Part shown: piece after piece, positions 1-11,502 of the stretch | How the letters are laid out: each line of letters opens with the position of its first letter | Numbering within the stretch: the first letter of the stretch is position 1 | Source: Penaeicola halotolerans | Lineage (GTDB): Bacteria > Bacteroidota > Bacteroidia > Cytophagales > Cyclobacteriaceae | Direction of reading: 5' to 3' | Assembly: GCF_016464625.1 (NCBI RefSeq) | Contig: NZ_JAEAGO010000006.1 | Span: 1 to 50,387, forward strand | DNA: 50,387 nucleotides | Notes under the pieces: generated by a model | Told to the model about the DNA's origin: nothing | What the model saw: only the letters and a program-made list of their open reading frames with translations | Database searches by the model: none | Program-made: the position numbers and the translations under genes

Positions 1-3000
1 TTGTATGTATCATTTGCCAATACATTGAAGCTGCCGCCTACAAAACCATTGATCGTCTCTGGATCATCGTTGGCTACGATAACATTCACTTGATTTACAG
101 TTACACTACTTTGATTGTTAGTCAAAATTGGATCTGTCTCATCACCAGACACAATCGCTACATTGGTAAAATCTCCACTAGCATTTACTGAAGCAGTGAT
201 TTCTAAGGTAATATTTGCGCCAACCCCTAAATTTCCGATAGTCCAAATACCAGTGGCACTATTATAAGCTCCTGCTCCATTATCAGAAACATAGTTATAG
301 CCATTAGGAAGAAGGTCATTAACTTCAACATTTGTAGCTGAACTTGGCCCATTATTAGTTACTGAAAGTTGGAAAACAATATTGTCTCCAACATTTGGCG
401 CATTGTTATTAACTGTTTTTAAAATGGCAAGATCAGTAGCTGGATCAACAGTGATCAAGACAGTGTTGCTAATTACATCTGCGCAATTAGCACTAGAGAC
501 TACTCTTCTAAATAATGTTGTTTGAGATAAAGCTCCAGGCTGAAAATTCTGTCCAGTAGCTGATGTAATATCATTCCAATTTAAACCTCCGTTTGTTGAA
601 GATTGCCATTGATAATCGTAAGTACTATTACCTCCAACTGGAAGAGAACCTATCAGTTCCGCTGGTATCTCTCCATTTAAAATTGTCTGATCTGAACTAA
701 TTAGATTATTAGTAACAGCTTCATAAACCGTGATTGTAACCTCATCTTCGCTTGAAGGACATGAACCGTTGCTGATTGTCCATCTGAGTACGTTTGTGCC
801 TACTGAAAGTCCGCTTACTGCTGTTGTCGGGTTAGTCGCATCAGCGAAAGTTGCTGTACCACTCACTACTGTCCATAGACCAGTGCCTACTGCTGGTGTG
901 TTAGCAGCTAGTGTAGTATTGTCAGTATCGCAAAGTTCCTGATCTGCTCCAGCATCTGAAGGAGTTGGTAACTCACTAACCGTAATCGTTACTTCATCTT
1001 CGCTTGGCGCACATGAACCGTTGCTGATCGTCCATCTTAGTACGTTTGCTCCAGTAGATAAACCTGAAACTGTTGTCGTAGGATTCGTAGCATTAGCGAA
1101 GGTAGCCGTACCACTCACCACTGTCCACTGTCCCGTGCCTACTGTTGGCGTGTTTGCTGCTAAAGTTGTATTGTCAGTGTCGCATAGTTCCTGATCCACT
1201 CCTGCATTTGAAGGAGTTGGTAACTCACTTACTGTAATCGTTACTTCATCTTCGCTTGAAGAACACGAACCGTTACTGATCGTCCATCTTAATATGTTTG
1301 TGCCTACTGAAAGTCCGCTTACTACTGTTGTTGGATTCGTAGCATCAGCAAATACTGCTGTACCAGAGATGACAGTCCATAAACCGGTACCTACTGTTGG
1401 TGTGTTAGCAGCTAGTGTAGTATTGTCAGTATCACAAAGCTCCTGATCTGCTCCTGCATTTGAAGGAGTTGGTAACTCACTTACCGTAATAGTAACATCA
1501 TCTGTACTAGGTGTGCAAGTACCGTTGCTGATCGTCCATCTGAGTACGTTCGTTCCAACTGAAAGTCCGCTTACTACTGTTGTTGGATTCGTAGCATCAG
1601 CGAAAGTTGCTGTACCTGAGATGACAGTCCATAAACCGGTGCCTACTGCTGGTGTGTTAGCAGCTAGTGTAGTATTGTCAGTATCACAAAGTGCTTGGTC
1701 TGCTCCTGCATTTGAAGGAGTTGGTAACTCACTAACCGTGATCGTAACATCACTAGTGCTTGGCGCGCATGAACCGTTACTGATCGTCCATCTTAGTACA
1801 TTTGTGCCAGTAGATAAACCTGAAACTGTTGTCGTAGGATTCGTAGCATCAGCAAATACTGCTGTACCAGAGATGACAGTCCAAAGACCAGTGCCTACTG
1901 CTGGTGTGTTCGCTGCTAAAGTTGTATTGTCAGTATCGCAAAGCTCCTGATCTGCTCCTGCAGCTGAAGGAGTTGGTAACTCACTAACCGTGATTGTAAC
2001 CTCATCTTCGCTTGAAGGACACGAACCGTTGCTGATCGTCCATCTTAGTACGTTTGTGCCAGTAGATAAACCTGAAACTGTTGTTGTTGGATTTGTAGCA
2101 TCAGCAAATACTGCTGTACCACTTACTACTGTCCAAAGTCCAGTGCCTACTGCTGGCGTGTTTGCTGCTAAAGTTGTATTGTCAGTATCGCAAAGTTCCT
2201 GATCTGCTCCTGCATCTGAAGGAGTTGGTAACTCACTTACCGTGATTGTTACTTCATCTTCGCTTGGCGCACACGAACCGTTACTGATCGTCCATCTGAG
2301 TACATTTGTGCCTACTGAAAGTCCGCTTACTGCTGTTGTCGGGTTAGTCGCATCAGCAAATACTGCTGTACCAGAGATGACAGTCCATAGACCAGTGCCT
2401 ACTGCTGGTGTGTTTGCTGAAAGGGTAGTGTTATCAGTATCGCAAAGTTCCTGATCTGCTCCTGCATCTGAAGGAGTTGGTAACTCACTAACCGTGATCG
2501 TAACATCGCTAGTGCTTGGTGCACATGAACCGTTGCTGATTGTCCATCTTAATATGTTTGCTCCAGTGGATAAACCTGTAACTGTTGTCGTAGGATTCGT
2601 AGCATCAGCAAAAGTAGCTGTACCTGAGACGACAGTCCAAAGTCCAGTACCTACTGCTGGTGTGTTAGCAGCTAAAGCTGTATTGTCAGTGTCGCAAAGT
2701 TCCTGATCTGCTCCAGCATTCGAAGTAGTTGGTAATTCACTTACTGTAATTGTTACTTGATCTTCACTTGAAGGACACGAACCATTGCTGATCGTCCATC
2801 TTAATACGTTTGTACCTACTGAAAGTCCACTTACTGCTGTTGTTGGATTCGTAGCATCAGCAAATACTGCTGTACCACTTACTACTGTCCATAGACCAGT
2901 GCCTACTGCTGGTGTGTTCGCTGCTAAAGTAGTGTTATCTGTGTCGCAAAGCTCCTGATCTGCTCCTGCATTTGAAGGAGTTGGTAACTCACTAACCGTG

Positions 3001-6000
3001 ATTGTTACTTGATCTTCACTTGGCGCACACGAACCGTTGCTGATCGTCCATCTTAATACGTTTGTACCTACTGAAAGTCCACTTACTGTTGTTGTCGGGT
3101 TAGTCGCATCAGCAAATACTGCTGTACCACTCACTACTGTCCAAAGTCCAGTACCAACCGTTGGCGTATTACCTGCAAGAGTTGTATTGTCAGTATCGCA
3201 AAGTTCCTGATCTGCTCCAGCAGCTGATGTAGTTGGTAGCTGACTAACTGTAATAGTCACATCATCAGTACTTTGAGTACAAGTACCATTACTGATCGTC
3301 CATCTTAATACGTTTGTACCTACTGAAAGTCCACTTACTGCTGTTGTCGGGTTAGTCGCATTAGCAAATACTGCTGTACCAGAGATGACAGTCCATAGAC
3401 CTGTACCTACCGTTGGTGTGTTTGCTGCTAAAGTTGTATTGTCAGTATCGCAAAGTTCCTGATCTGCTCCTGCATCTGAAGGAGTTGGCAACTCACTAAC
3501 CGTGATTGTAACATCGCTAGTGCTTGGCGCACATGAACCATTGCTGATTGTCCATCTGAGTACGTTTGCTCCAGTTGATAAGCCTGTAACAGTTGTTGTA
3601 GGATTCGTAGCATCAGCAAATACTGCTGTACCTGAGACGACAGTCCAAAGTCCAGTGCCTACTGCTGGTGTGTTAGCAGCTAGTGTAGTATTGTCAGTAT
3701 CGCATAGTTCCTGATCCACTCCTGCATTTGAAGGAGTTGGTAACTCACTTACTGTAATCGTTACTTCATCTTCGCTTGGCGCACACGAACCGTTGCTGAT
3801 CGTCCATCTGAGTACGTTCGTTCCAGTAGACAATCCTGTAACTGTTGTCGTAGGATTCGTAGCATCAGCGAAAGTTGCTGTACCTGAGACGACAGTCCAA
3901 AGTCCAGTACCTACTGTTGGTGTGTTTGCCGCTAAAGTTGTATTATCAGTGTCACAAAGCTCCTGATCTGCTCCTGCATTTGAAGGAGTTGGCAACTCAC
4001 TTACCGTAATCGTTACTTGATCTTCGCTTGGCGCACATGAACCGTTGCTGATTGTCCATCTGAGTACGTTTGTTCCAGTTGATAGTCCTGTAACTGTTGT
4101 GGTAGGATTCGTAGCATCAGCGAAAGTTGCTGTACCACTTACTACTGTCCAAAGACCAGTACCTACTGTTGGCGTGTTTGCTGCTAAAGTAGTGTTATCT
4201 GTGTCGCATAGTTCCTGATCCGCTCCAGCATTCGAAGTAGTTGGTAATTCACTTACTGTAATTGTTACTTGATCTTCACTTGGCGCACACGAACCATTGC
4301 TGATTGTCCATCTTAGTACGTTTGCTCCAGTAGATAAACCTGTAACTGTTGTGGTAGGATTCGTAGCATCTGCAAATACTGCTGTACCAGAGATGACAGT
4401 CCAAAGTCCAGTGCCTACTGTTGGTGTGTTAGCAGCTAGTGTAGTATTGTCAGTATCGCAAAGTTCCTGATCTGCTCCTGCATCTGAAGGAGTTGGTAAC
4501 TCACTTACTGTAATCGTTACTTCATCTTCGCTTGGCGCACATGAACCATTGCTGATCGTCCATCTGAGTACGTTTGCTCCAGTAGATAAACCTGAAACTG
4601 TTATCGTAGGATTCGTAGCATCTGCAAATACTGCTGTACCAGAGATGACAGTCCATAAACCGGTACCTACTGCTGGTGTGTTTGCTGCTAAAGTTGTATT
4701 ATCAGTGTCACAAAGCTCCTGATCTGCTCCTGCATTTGAAGGAGTTGGCAACTCACTTACCGTGATTGTTACTTGATCTTCACTTGGCGCACACGAACCA
4801 TTGCTGATCGTCCATCTGAGTACGTTTGCTCCAGTAGATAAACCTGTAACGGTTGTTGTAGGATTCGTAGCATCAGCAAATACTGCTGTACCAGAGATGA
4901 CAGTCCATAAACCGGTACCTACCGTTGGTGTGTTTGCTGCTAAAGTTGTATTGTCAGTATCGCAAAGCGCTTGGTCCGCTCCAGCATTCGAAGTAGTTGG
5001 TAACTCACTAACCGTGATTGTTACTTGATCTTCGCTTGGCGCACACGAACCGTTGCTGATTGTCCATCTGAGTACGTTTGTTCCAGTAGACAATCCTGTA
5101 ACTGTTGTCGTAGGATTCGTAGCATCTGCAAAAGTAGCTGTACCTGAGACGACAGTCCAAAGTCCAGTGCCTACTGTTGGCGTGTTACCTGCGAGGGTTG
5201 TATTAGAAACACATATCGTTTGATCAGGACCTGCAGCAGCCGTAGTTGGCGCTGGCTGTACTGTAATAGTAACATCATCAGTACTTGGCGTACAAGTACC
5301 ATTACTGATCGTCCATCTTAAAACGTTAGTACCAGTTGATAGTCCTGTAACTGTTGTGGTAGGATTCGTGGCATTAGCGAAGGTAGCCGTACCACTCACC
5401 ACTGTCCACTGTCCCGTGCCTACTGTTGGCGTGTTACCTGCGAGGGTTGTATTAGAAACACATATCGTTTGATCAGGACCCGCAGCTGATGTAGTTGGTA
5501 GCTGACTAACTGTAATAGTCACATCATCAGTACTTGGCGTACAAGTACCATTGCTGATCGTCCATCTGAGTACGTTCGTTCCAGTAGACAATCCTGTAAC
5601 TGTTGTTGTTGGATTCGTAGCATCAGCAAAAGTAGCTGTACCACTTACTACTGTCCAAAGACCAGTGCCTACTGTTGGTGTGTTACCTGCGAGGGTTGTA
5701 TTAGAAACACATATCGTTTGATCAGGACCCGCAGCTGATGTAGTTGGTAGCTGACTAACTGTAATAGTCACATCATCAGTACTTGGCGTACAAGTACCAT
5801 TACTGATCGTCCATCTTAAAACGTTAGTACCAGTTGATAGTCCTGTAACTGTTGTGGTAGGGCTGGCAGCATTAGCAAAAGTCGCTGTACCACTCACCAC
5901 TGTCCATTGTCCAGTACCAACTGTTGGAGTGTTCCCCGCAAGGGTTGTGTTAGAAACACATATCGTTTGATCAGGACCCGCAGCAGCTGTAGTTGGCGCT

Positions 6001-8840
6001 GGCTGTACTGTAATAGTTACTTGATCAGAAGAAGCCGTACACACACCATTTGTAACAGTCCACTGAAAAACATAAGTACCAGGCACCAAACCATTAACCG
6101 GTGAGGTGGCTGAGTTAGGATTTACAATGGTTGGTGTATTTGGACCCGATACGAGTGACCATGTTCCAAAGCCACTAGTTGGTACAGTTCCAGCAAAGAC
6201 TGTAGATGTTACACCACAGATTGTCTGATCTGCTCCAGCAACTGCAGTTGATGGAGGATTATTTACAGTAACCGTGACGATATTACTATTACTAGTTATA
6301 GGAGCTCCTGTAGCTGGTGCTGAACTAACCACTCTTCTAAAAAATCTCGTTGCAGTCAGCGCAGCAGGTGTGTAATTAATGCCTGTAGCTCCAGCAATAT
6401 CAGTGAACGTTGTTCCATTGGTAGATATTTGCCACTGATAAGTATAAGTATTACCATTTCCGCCTATTGGCGTAGATCCATTGAGCTGAGCCGCAGCATC
6501 TCCAACGCATAGGGTTTGATCTGCTGAAATCGTATTGTTAGCTACTCTTACTCTAGGAGTAGCTGAGGCTGTATTATTGGCTAAACTTGGATCTGCTTCT
6601 GCTGCGGAGACCTCTGCTGTATTGACGTAGCTCCCACTTGGATTAACTGTCGCTGTGATAGATAGGGTTGTATTTGCGCCATTGGCCAAGTTACCAATGA
6701 CCCAAAGACCTGTCCCTGCATTATATGCACCTGAAGACGCTGAAACAAAAGTATATCCTGATGGTAAAAGATCCTGAACAGCAACCCCTGTAGCGTTGGA
6801 TGTTCCCAGATTGGTAGCCGTTACCTGGAAAACAACATTATCACCTACGTTTGGAGTAGTATTAGAAACTGTCTTTGCTACAGAAAGATCCGCCACAGCA
6901 GGTGGTGTACAACCTAATGCAATATTTAAACAAGCTCCTATAGATAGATTATCTAAAAATATCCTTCTAGGGTTTCCATTACCTCCACCACTTGTAAAAT
7001 CGAAGTTGAATCTGATTCTACCATTTCCTGTATAATTCAGCGTTCCAGTATACGTACCTGATCCAGAATTAAAATCAACATTAGTTGTAGACTGAACTAC
7101 ACCAGATTCATTTAATACTTGTATTTGAATTCTTCTTCCATCAGTACCCGAACTTCTGTCAAATGAGATAGGAGTTGATCCATAAAAAGTTAAAAAAGGT
7201 GTTGTAGCAGAAGACGGGAGATTACCTGAATTTATCTCACCACCAGAAACACTTGCTCCACTAAACTCCCAACAAGCTGGCGTTCCAGCGTCAAAGTTTT
7301 CACTAAAACCTCTACACAATGACTCTACGTCTGTATCGCTAACCGTCACACCAGCTGCTGAGACACCTTGTACACTCGCTGTATTATCCAGTGCATCGTT
7401 ACCCATATCCGCAGCCGTTACTGTATAGTTGACAGTTCTGGTTACTGATGCTCCAGCATTAAGCGTACCTACATTTTGGCTATAACTAGGTCTAGGGTCA
7501 GATATCGTGACATTATTCAATGGCACATTCCCTGTATTAGTCACTACAAATGTGTAGGTAATTACTTGACCTGCATTTCTAAAGACTGGAGTATTGGCTG
7601 TCTTGACGATTTGAATCGCTGGAGCAGGTGATGGTGTCACTGTGATAGAAACAAGCGCATCATCACACTGAGGATTAGCCGCATTATTGTTACAGATACT
7701 GTATCTAAAGCTATCCGCACCTACATAACCAGGGTTTGGTGTATAATTTACCGCTCCCGTGATTGGATTAATACTTAGTGTACCATTTGTAGGTGCCTGC
7801 GTGATAGTCAGTGAAGAAATATTCAGTGCAAAAGCTGGCCCGTCATTCGCCAAAATATCAATTAATACAGGTGAGCCTTCTTGTGTAGTCGCTACATCAT
7901 TATTAGCAGTTACCAATTGGATCACTTCCTCACTAAACGCCAAAAATGCAGGGTCACTGCTTCCATTTAGCTGATATCTTAAACTGACTACCTGAGTGTA
8001 ATTGGCTGGTGTTATACCAAAAGCAGATAAATCTGCCGCCCAAAGTCTTAGCTGTCTATTAGTGTTTGCCTGAAAAGAAGCTCCATTCAATCTATAAAAG
8101 TCAGCCGTCCAGTTACCCACTACAGGTACTGTTGTTTGATTGATTTGAACTTGATTACCAATGACATTACCAGCTGCATCTGTAAAAAATATCCTATCCA
8201 AATTACTTGATGGATCAGCAAACTGGGAAACGATAAAATCAGGGTCACCATCACCGATCTTTGTAGGATCAATGATACCACCAAAATCAAAAATCAAAGT
8301 TCCCGCAGCTACGTTTGCGAGACCAGAGCCAAAATCAAGTCCTTTAGCACCCCTAGTCAAAAAAGAAGCTAAAATATCCGAATCAACAGGTAAAGAGAAA
8401 GGAGGAGGACTAGAAACCCCATTATTTACTCCGTCTACCAATTGACCAAGACCTACAAAAGTGCTGTTGTCAAAATTAACTGATCTTACGGGGAAAGACT
8501 GAAAGTTTTTGGCAGTGAAAGTTACTCCTTGAGCTGTTAGTGTTGCATCATTTACCCCTGTAGAATATGTCACCCCTTGCCAAGTAAATCCTAGAAGATT
8601 GTGTGAATTATCTGGTCTGACAGGATTGATCAATCCTACCCTAGAAGCATAATACCCATTAAAATCTGTGTAAATTCCCGTAGCACCACCTACTTGCGCA
8701 TGTACGCCAGTATAGCTTGCGAAAACAGTCAATAATAGAATAAGCGCACCGAAAAGTGACGAATAGCGTTTTCCTTTGCTTTCAAAAGAAATCATCTTAA
8801 AAATTGCTTGTAGAATATCGTGTGCAAACACCTTAAACAT
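1..8840 (-). CDS. Giant secreted repeat adhesin (SprB-like), N-terminal part; C-terminus beyond the window
   Basis: The minus strand is open from an ATG at 8840 to the window edge (about 2946 codons). Trp codons in the first and last homogeneous repeats (codon starts at 5813 and 782) are in frame with 8840. A second in-frame ATG lies at 8795. Both starts give a signal peptide with hydrophobic core [15 protein letters not shown] ending near VHAQ. Approximate order by residue: unique N-terminal region 45-310; bacterial cadherin-like domain 312-400; DUF7507/DUF11-type domain 403-500; jelly-roll-like segment 508-637; DUF11 650-765; Ig-like 767-860; tandem repeats 867-2704; Ig-like 2713-2793; DUF11 2795-2912; start of another cadherin-like domain. 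The composition fits a cell-surface adhesin or gliding filament exported by T9SS, but the sorting domain that would prove this lies outside the window. Function is inferred; reading frame and architecture are seen. Confidence 0.9.
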   Translation of the reverse strand, partial: MFKVFAHDILQAIFKMISFESKGKRYSSLFGALILLLTVFASYTGVHAQVGGATGIYTDFNGYYASRVGLINPVRPDNSHNLLGFTWQGVTYSTGVNDATLTAQGVTFTAKNFQSFPVRSVNFDNSTFVGLGQLVDGVNNGVSSPPPFSLPVDSDILASFLTRGAKGLDFGSGLANVAAGTLIFDFGGIIDPTKIGDGDPDFIVSQFADPSSNLDRIFFTDAAGNVIGNQVQINQTTVPVVGNWTADFYRLNGASFQANTNRQLRLWAADLSAFGITPANYTQVVSLRYQLNGSSDPAFLAFSEEVIQLVTANNDVATTQEGSPVLIDILANDGPAFALNISSLTITQAPTNGTLSINPITGAVNYTPNPGYVGADSFRYSICNNNAANPQCDDALVSITVTPSPAPAIQIVKTANTPVFRNAGQVITYTFVVTNTGNVPLNNVTISDPRPSYSQNVGTLNAGASVTRTVNYTVTAADMGNDALDNTASVQGVSAAGVTVSDTDVESLCRGFSENFDAGTPACWEFSGASVSGGEINSGNLPSSATTPFLTFYGSTPISFDRSSGTDGRRIQIQVLNESGVVQSTTNVDFNSGSGTYTGTLNYTGNGRIRFNFDFTSGGGNGNPRRIFLDNLSIGACLNIALGCTPPAVADLSVAKTVSNTTPNVGDNVVFQVTATNLGTSNATGVAVQDLLPSGYTFVSASSGAYNAGTGLWVIGNLANGANTTLSITATVNPSGSYVNTAEVSAAEADPSLANNTASATPRVRVANNTISADQTLCVGDAAAQLNGSTPIGGNGNTYTYQWQISTNGTTFTDIAGATGINYTPAALTATRFFRRVVSSAPATGAPITSNSNIVTVTVNNPPSTAVAGADQTICGVTSTVFAGTVPTSGFGTWSLVSGPNTPTIVNPNSATSPVNGLVPGTYVFQWTVTNGVCTASSDQVTITVQPAPTTAAAGPDQTICVSNTTLAGNTPTVGTGQWTVVSGTATFANAASPTTTVTGLSTGTNVLRWTISNGTCTPSTDDVTITVSQLPTTSAAGPDQTICVSNTTLAGNTPTVGTGLWTVVSGTATFADATNPTTTVTGLSTGTNVLRWTISNGTCTPSTDDVTITVSQLPTTSAAGPDQTICVSNTTLAGNTPTVGTGQWTVVSGTATFANATNPTTTVTGLSTGTNVLRWTISNGTCTPSTDDVTITVQPAPTTAAAGPDQTICVSNTTLAGNTPTVGTGLWTVVSGTATFADATNPTTTVTGLSTGTNVLRWTISNGSCAPSEDQVTITVSELPTTSNAGADQALCDTDNTTLAANTPTVGTGLWTVISGTAVFADATNPTTTVTGLSTGANVLRWTISNGSCAPSEDQVTITVSELPTPSNAGADQELCDTDNTTLAANTPAVGTGLWTVISGTAVFADATNPTITVSGLSTGANVLRWTISNGSCAPSEDEVTITVSELPTPSDAGADQELCDTDNTTLAANTPTVGTGLWTVISGTAVFADATNPTTTVTGLSTGANVLRWTISNGSCAPSEDQVTITVSELPTTSNAGADQELCDTDNTTLAANTPTVGTGLWTVVSGTATFADATNPTTTVTGLSTGTNVLRWTISNGSCAPSEDQVTITVSELPTPSNAGADQELCDTDNTTLAANTPTVGTGLWTVVSGTATFADATNPTTTVTGLSTGTNVLRWTISNGSCAPSEDEVTITVSELPTPSNAGVDQELCDTDNTTLAANTPAVGTGLWTVVSGTAVFADATNPTTTVTGLSTGANVLRWTISNGSCAPSTSDVTITVSELPTPSDAGADQELCDTDNTTLAANTPTVGTGLWTVISGTAVFANATNPTTAVSGLSVGTNVLRWTISNGTCTQSTDDVTITVSQLPTTSAAGADQELCDTDNTTLAGNTPTVGTGLWTVVSGTAVFADATNPTTTVSGLSVGTNVLRWTISNGSCAPSEDQVTITVSELPTPSNAGADQELCDTDNTTLAANTPAVGTGLWTVVSGTAVFADATNPTTAVSGLSVGTNVLRWTISNGSCPSSEDQVTITVSELPTTSNAGADQELCDTDNTALAANTPAVGTGLWTVVSGTATFADATNPTTTVTGLSTGANILRWTISNGSCAPSTSDVTITVSELPTPSDAGADQELCDTDNTTLSANTPAVGTGLWTVISGTAVFADATNPTTAVSGLSVGTNVLRWTISNGSCAPSEDEVTITVSELPTPSDAGADQELCDTDNTTLAANTPAVGTGLWTVVSGTAVFADATNPTTTVSGLSTGTNVLRWTISNGSCPSSEDEVTITVSELPTPSAAGADQELCDTDNTTLAANTPAVGTGLWTVISGTAVFADATNPTTTVSGLSTGTNVLRWTISNGSCAPSTSDVTITVSELPTPSNAGADQALCDTDNTTLAANTPAVGTGLWTVISGTATFADATNPTTVVSGLSVGTNVLRWTISNGTCTPSTDDVTITVSELPTPSNAGADQELCDTDNTTLAANTPTVGTGLWTVISGTAVFADATNPTTVVSGLSVGTNILRWTISNGSCSSSEDEVTITVSELPTPSNAGVDQELCDTDNTTLAANTPTVGTGQWTVVSGTATFANATNPTTTVSGLSTGANVLRWTISNGSCAPSEDEVTITVSELPTPSDAGADQELCDTDNTTLAANTPAVGTGLWTVVSGTATFADATNPTTAVSGLSVGTNVLRWTISNGSCPSSEDEVTITVYEAVTNNLISSDQTILNGEIPAELIGSLPVGGNSTYDYQWQSSTNGGLNWNDITSATGQNFQPGALSQTTLFRRVVSSANCADVISNTVLITVDPATDLAILKTVNNNAPNVGDNIVFQLSVTNNGPSSATNVEVNDLLPNGYNYVSDNGAGAYNSATGIWTIGNLGVGANITLEITASVNASGDFTNVAIVSGDETDPILTNNQSSVTVNQVNVIVANDDPETINGFVGGSFNVLANDTY
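728..6240 (-). repeat. Tandem 252-bp (84-aa) coding repeats: 21 close copies plus one divergent
   Basis: The anchor encoding WTISNG recurs at 771 + 252k for k = 0 to 17 (771 to 5055), then at 5304, 5553 and 5802 with 249-bp spacing. A divergent copy is anchored near 6051. Each unit starts around GADQ, has a Cys in the motif LCDTDNT (or ICVSNTT), a [11 protein letters not shown] core, and a second Cys in NGxC, so one disulfide per Ig/PKD-like module is plausible. All spacings are multiples of three and no stop interrupts the array. Every copy also carries an antisense open frame of about 70 codons, which is a shadow. Confidence 0.96.
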
Positions 8841-9306
8841 TGTATAGTCCCTCTATCGACTTTTCAGTTGTGAAAATTTGTCCGTTAACCAATGAGTATA
8901 AATCACATATACGATAATACATAGGCAATTCGAAAGCTCTTAGGCTAATTTGCGAGTTCATCATAAGGGAATTGATAAGTGCGATCGCACGCTGACAAAG
9001 ACCACTCATAATTGAAATCACTGATAAATAAGTGATTGGGATTGTTACACTGAAGAAAAAGCAGTATTGAAAAAGTGTATTCGAGAAGGAATTTGCTTTA
9101 AAAAAGATCAAAGCTTTTCTGAACAGTTTTAGAACTGATAGTGTAAATAAGAGCTGATATACCGCTCCCATCTTAACCATTGAGCCTTTTAAGTAAAAAG
9201 CCCCCTCAGAGAAACCCATAAAATCAATCAGTAAAGTATAACCATATAAACGAATCACCAATCAAAAAGTCTGAAGAAAGACTATTTCCCTACCCTTTTC
9301 TTGACA

Positions 9307-9314
9307 CAAATATA
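9307..9314 (-). promoter_or_regulatory. Candidate -7 box (TATATTTG) for the giant adhesin
   Basis: Read on the minus strand this is TATATTTG, an exact match to the Bacteroidota TAnnTTTG element. A TTG lies 15 nt upstream, shorter than the usual ~19-nt spacing. It is the best match between the adhesin and its upstream neighbour. Confidence 0.35.
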
Positions 9315-9432
9315 TAGTAAAATGCATTTCAATAAAAAAAATTTGAATTTTATTTTATTGACAAAAATCAAATAATACATAAAAATAGATTTGAAAGCCA
9401 AATAATAGCATACGAAAATATTATAAAAGCAC

Positions 9433-9456
9433 GTCTGATCCACGTAAACATCAGAC
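9433..9456 (-). terminator. Possible hairpin terminator after the LTA-synthase-like gene
   Basis: Arms GTCTGAT and ATCAGAC (9433-9439 and 9450-9456) enclose a 10-nt loop. On the minus strand the hairpin is followed by GCTTTTATAATATTTT, a weak U-rich tract. Confidence 0.35.
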
Positions 9457-9566
9457 TATAAGACCACTAAAAGATAAAAGAAGGTTTCAAAACAGTCCAA
9501 TAGCACTATTCATAGAAGCGAGGGTAATATACTGCACAAAAAAAAGTGAATACAAAAAACAGACTA

Positions 9567-11408
9567 CTACAGTCCTAAGAAAAAATCATAGACTTGTTGA
9601 GAAAGCGCCTTTCCTTGATTTAGGGCATCTTCCGACTTGCTCGATAGCTTGATGACTTTATCTCCTATAGCATCATAGATGGCAGTATCACCAGCTGTGA
9701 TCACACCGAATCCATTTTTAAAATTAAAAAATGCTCTACCAGCATAGGAAGGATTCATGATATCCTCACTCCACACAAACTGCTTTGAAGAAATGTCTAG
9801 TTGGCTCAAAATAGTGGCTGGTATATCCGTTTGACTAGCTATCTTATTGATCACAAGGCCTCGCTGATCTACTGCTCCACCTAGCCATAGCATTGGCACA
9901 TGATACTTCTCAGGATCATGTGGTTCAGAACTCCCAGGAAAAGGGTGGCCATGATCAGCCATGATCACGATGAGCGTTTCATCCCACCAAGAGCTTTGCT
10001 TAGCCTTTTGTATAAAATCAAAAATAGACTCATCAGTATATCGCAGAGAATTCAAAAAGAGCGTCTCATTGTCACTCCCTTCAAAATATGGAGCTTTAGG
10101 ATATTCATACGGCTCATGACTGCTCAGTGTAAAAAGCGTGTAGAAAAATGGCTGCTTAGCTTGACTGATATCAGTCTCGAATCTCTCTAAAACAACATGA
10201 TCATGTACACCCCACTTACTATTTCTATCCTTCTCATCGAAAGCATACATATCTACTAAATGCTCGAATCCGTTTCGAAAGTATGATTTCATATTAGCAA
10301 ACTCCATCTCACCACCATAGTAGTAAGCAGTCTCATAGCCAGCATTACGCATAACATCTCCTAAATTCGGGAGTTTTGCTGCCTTTCGAGGAGTTTTCAT
10401 GATAGATTTTTGTCCTACTGCAGGGTATCCACTCATGATACTCACCAGTCCCTTGTCACTGCGATCACCGGATGCGTGCAGCCCTGTGAAGTATATTCCC
10501 TCAGAAACTAATCTATCGAAATCGCTCGTCACATTTCTACCTCCCAGCGATGCTACAGCTTTGGCAGTGAAACTCTCCCAAATGATAAAGATGACATTGG
10601 GGCGATCTGTGTTTATAAGACGAATTCGATCATCCGATAATGAATCATAAAAAAGTGGTTTTGCTAAGTCAGAAACTTGATCTTCTGGGAAGTACTCAAA
10701 TGGATTTTGATCCTGATCAATATTCAGGTCATAAAGAAAATTCCATGTAGCATTGATAGCGGCTTGGTTGGCAAATGGCTTACTAGAAAAATAAACATGG
10801 CTAATATTCATAGGAGCCAACTGAAAACCACCTCTCACAGGGATAATCAATGCAAAAAGTAACGCTAAAGTGATAAGATGCTCGACCGGAGTCTTTTGAG
10901 TATAATCTATCCAAGCGTGCTTTCGAAGAATTCGTATAGACCAGATCACCACACTTGAAAGTCCGACTAGTATAATCCCCAACAAGAAAAATGGCGCAGT
11001 GCTAGAAGAGGCCATAGCTTCTTTAGGGTTGCTAAGATAAAGTAATGGGGTAGTGTCTATCCTAAAGCCCCAAGCACTGAAAAGCTCCAAGTCGGCTATC
11101 GATAGGAAGACAATCAATAAACTTAATACTAAAAGATAACCATTGTAAAGCCTAAACGAAAGCTGAGGATTCATCCACCTAGATAAAAATGTCAATACGA
11201 GCGGTAAAAAAGACGCATATGCAGCTATAGAAAAATCAAGCTTTGCACCATAATAAAAGGTGAGCAACATCTCTCCAAAAGTCAAATCACTGCTTAGGTC
11301 ATAGTGATAACCTAAAAAAGTAATTCGCAAGAGTACACTAAGTATAAAAAAATAAAGAAAGTTGATCGCTAATAACTTAACACTCCTAAACATATCTCCC
11401 TTTGGCAT
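9567..11408 (-). CDS. LTA-synthase-like sulfatase-fold membrane enzyme (phosphoglycerol transferase family)
   Basis: A 613-residue protein from the ATG at 11408 (alternative ATG at 11393; a TTG at 11417 is less likely). The first ~200 residues carry about five membrane segments, the rest a periplasmic alkaline-phosphatase-like sulfatase domain. Visible motifs: NVIFIIWES (first metal-binding strand), SGDRSDKG where the nucleophilic Ser/Thr of this family sits, LSSHEPY, and VIMADHGH. The family (LtaS, OpgB-like and Bacteroidota relatives) transfers phosphoglycerol or phosphoethanolamine-type groups to envelope glycans or lipids. The acceptor here is unknown, because Bacteroidota do not make classical lipoteichoic acid. 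It sits about 95 bp downstream of the PorU2 gene on the same strand, so co-transcription is possible. Confidence 0.88.
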   Translation of the reverse strand: MPKGDMFRSVKLLAINFLYFFILSVLLRITFLGYHYDLSSDLTFGEMLLTFYYGAKLDFSIAAYASFLPLVLTFLSRWMNPQLSFRLYNGYLLVLSLLIVFLSIADLELFSAWGFRIDTTPLLYLSNPKEAMASSSTAPFFLLGIILVGLSSVVIWSIRILRKHAWIDYTQKTPVEHLITLALLFALIIPVRGGFQLAPMNISHVYFSSKPFANQAAINATWNFLYDLNIDQDQNPFEYFPEDQVSDLAKPLFYDSLSDDRIRLINTDRPNVIFIIWESFTAKAVASLGGRNVTSDFDRLVSEGIYFTGLHASGDRSDKGLVSIMSGYPAVGQKSIMKTPRKAAKLPNLGDVMRNAGYETAYYYGGEMEFANMKSYFRNGFEHLVDMYAFDEKDRNSKWGVHDHVVLERFETDISQAKQPFFYTLFTLSSHEPYEYPKAPYFEGSDNETLFLNSLRYTDESIFDFIQKAKQSSWWDETLIVIMADHGHPFPGSSEPHDPEKYHVPMLWLGGAVDQRGLVINKIASQTDIPATILSQLDISSKQFVWSEDIMNPSYAGRAFFNFKNGFGVITAGDTAIYDAIGDKVIKLSSKSEDALNQGKALSQQVYDFFLGL

Positions 11409-11502
11409 TTTCCCCAAAGTTAAATTAATATTAAGAATTTAAGTGCTTACAAGGGATCAACTATTTTCAATTGGTGTTTACTCTGCATTTAGGCCGTATA
11501 GG

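Larger units (their letters stand above)
8841..9566. other. Long AT-rich intergenic leader upstream of the giant adhesin
   Basis: This 726-bp stretch holds no convincing gene. A 142-codon minus frame (8833-9261) starts with TTG, overlaps the adhesin start and looks compositionally random. Contents seen: a hairpin at 9016-9037 (7-bp arms AATCACT/AGTGATT), a candidate -7 box at 9307-9314, and a hairpin at 9433-9456 past the end of the next gene. A 5' untranslated leader of roughly 460 nt for the adhesin is inferred from the -7 box. Confidence 0.6.

Noticed and set aside
730-6104. Plus-strand open frames of about 70 codons repeated through the array
   Set aside because: They are antisense shadows of the minus-strand coding repeats; their 252-bp spacing simply follows the repeat period.
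728-6240. CRISPR interpretation of the repeat array
   Set aside because: Units are 252 bp with no unique spacers, all in one coding frame.
8833-9261. 142-codon minus-strand frame upstream of the giant adhesin
   Set aside because: TTG start, overlap with the adhesin start and a composition of random translation of AT-rich DNA; no family resemblance.
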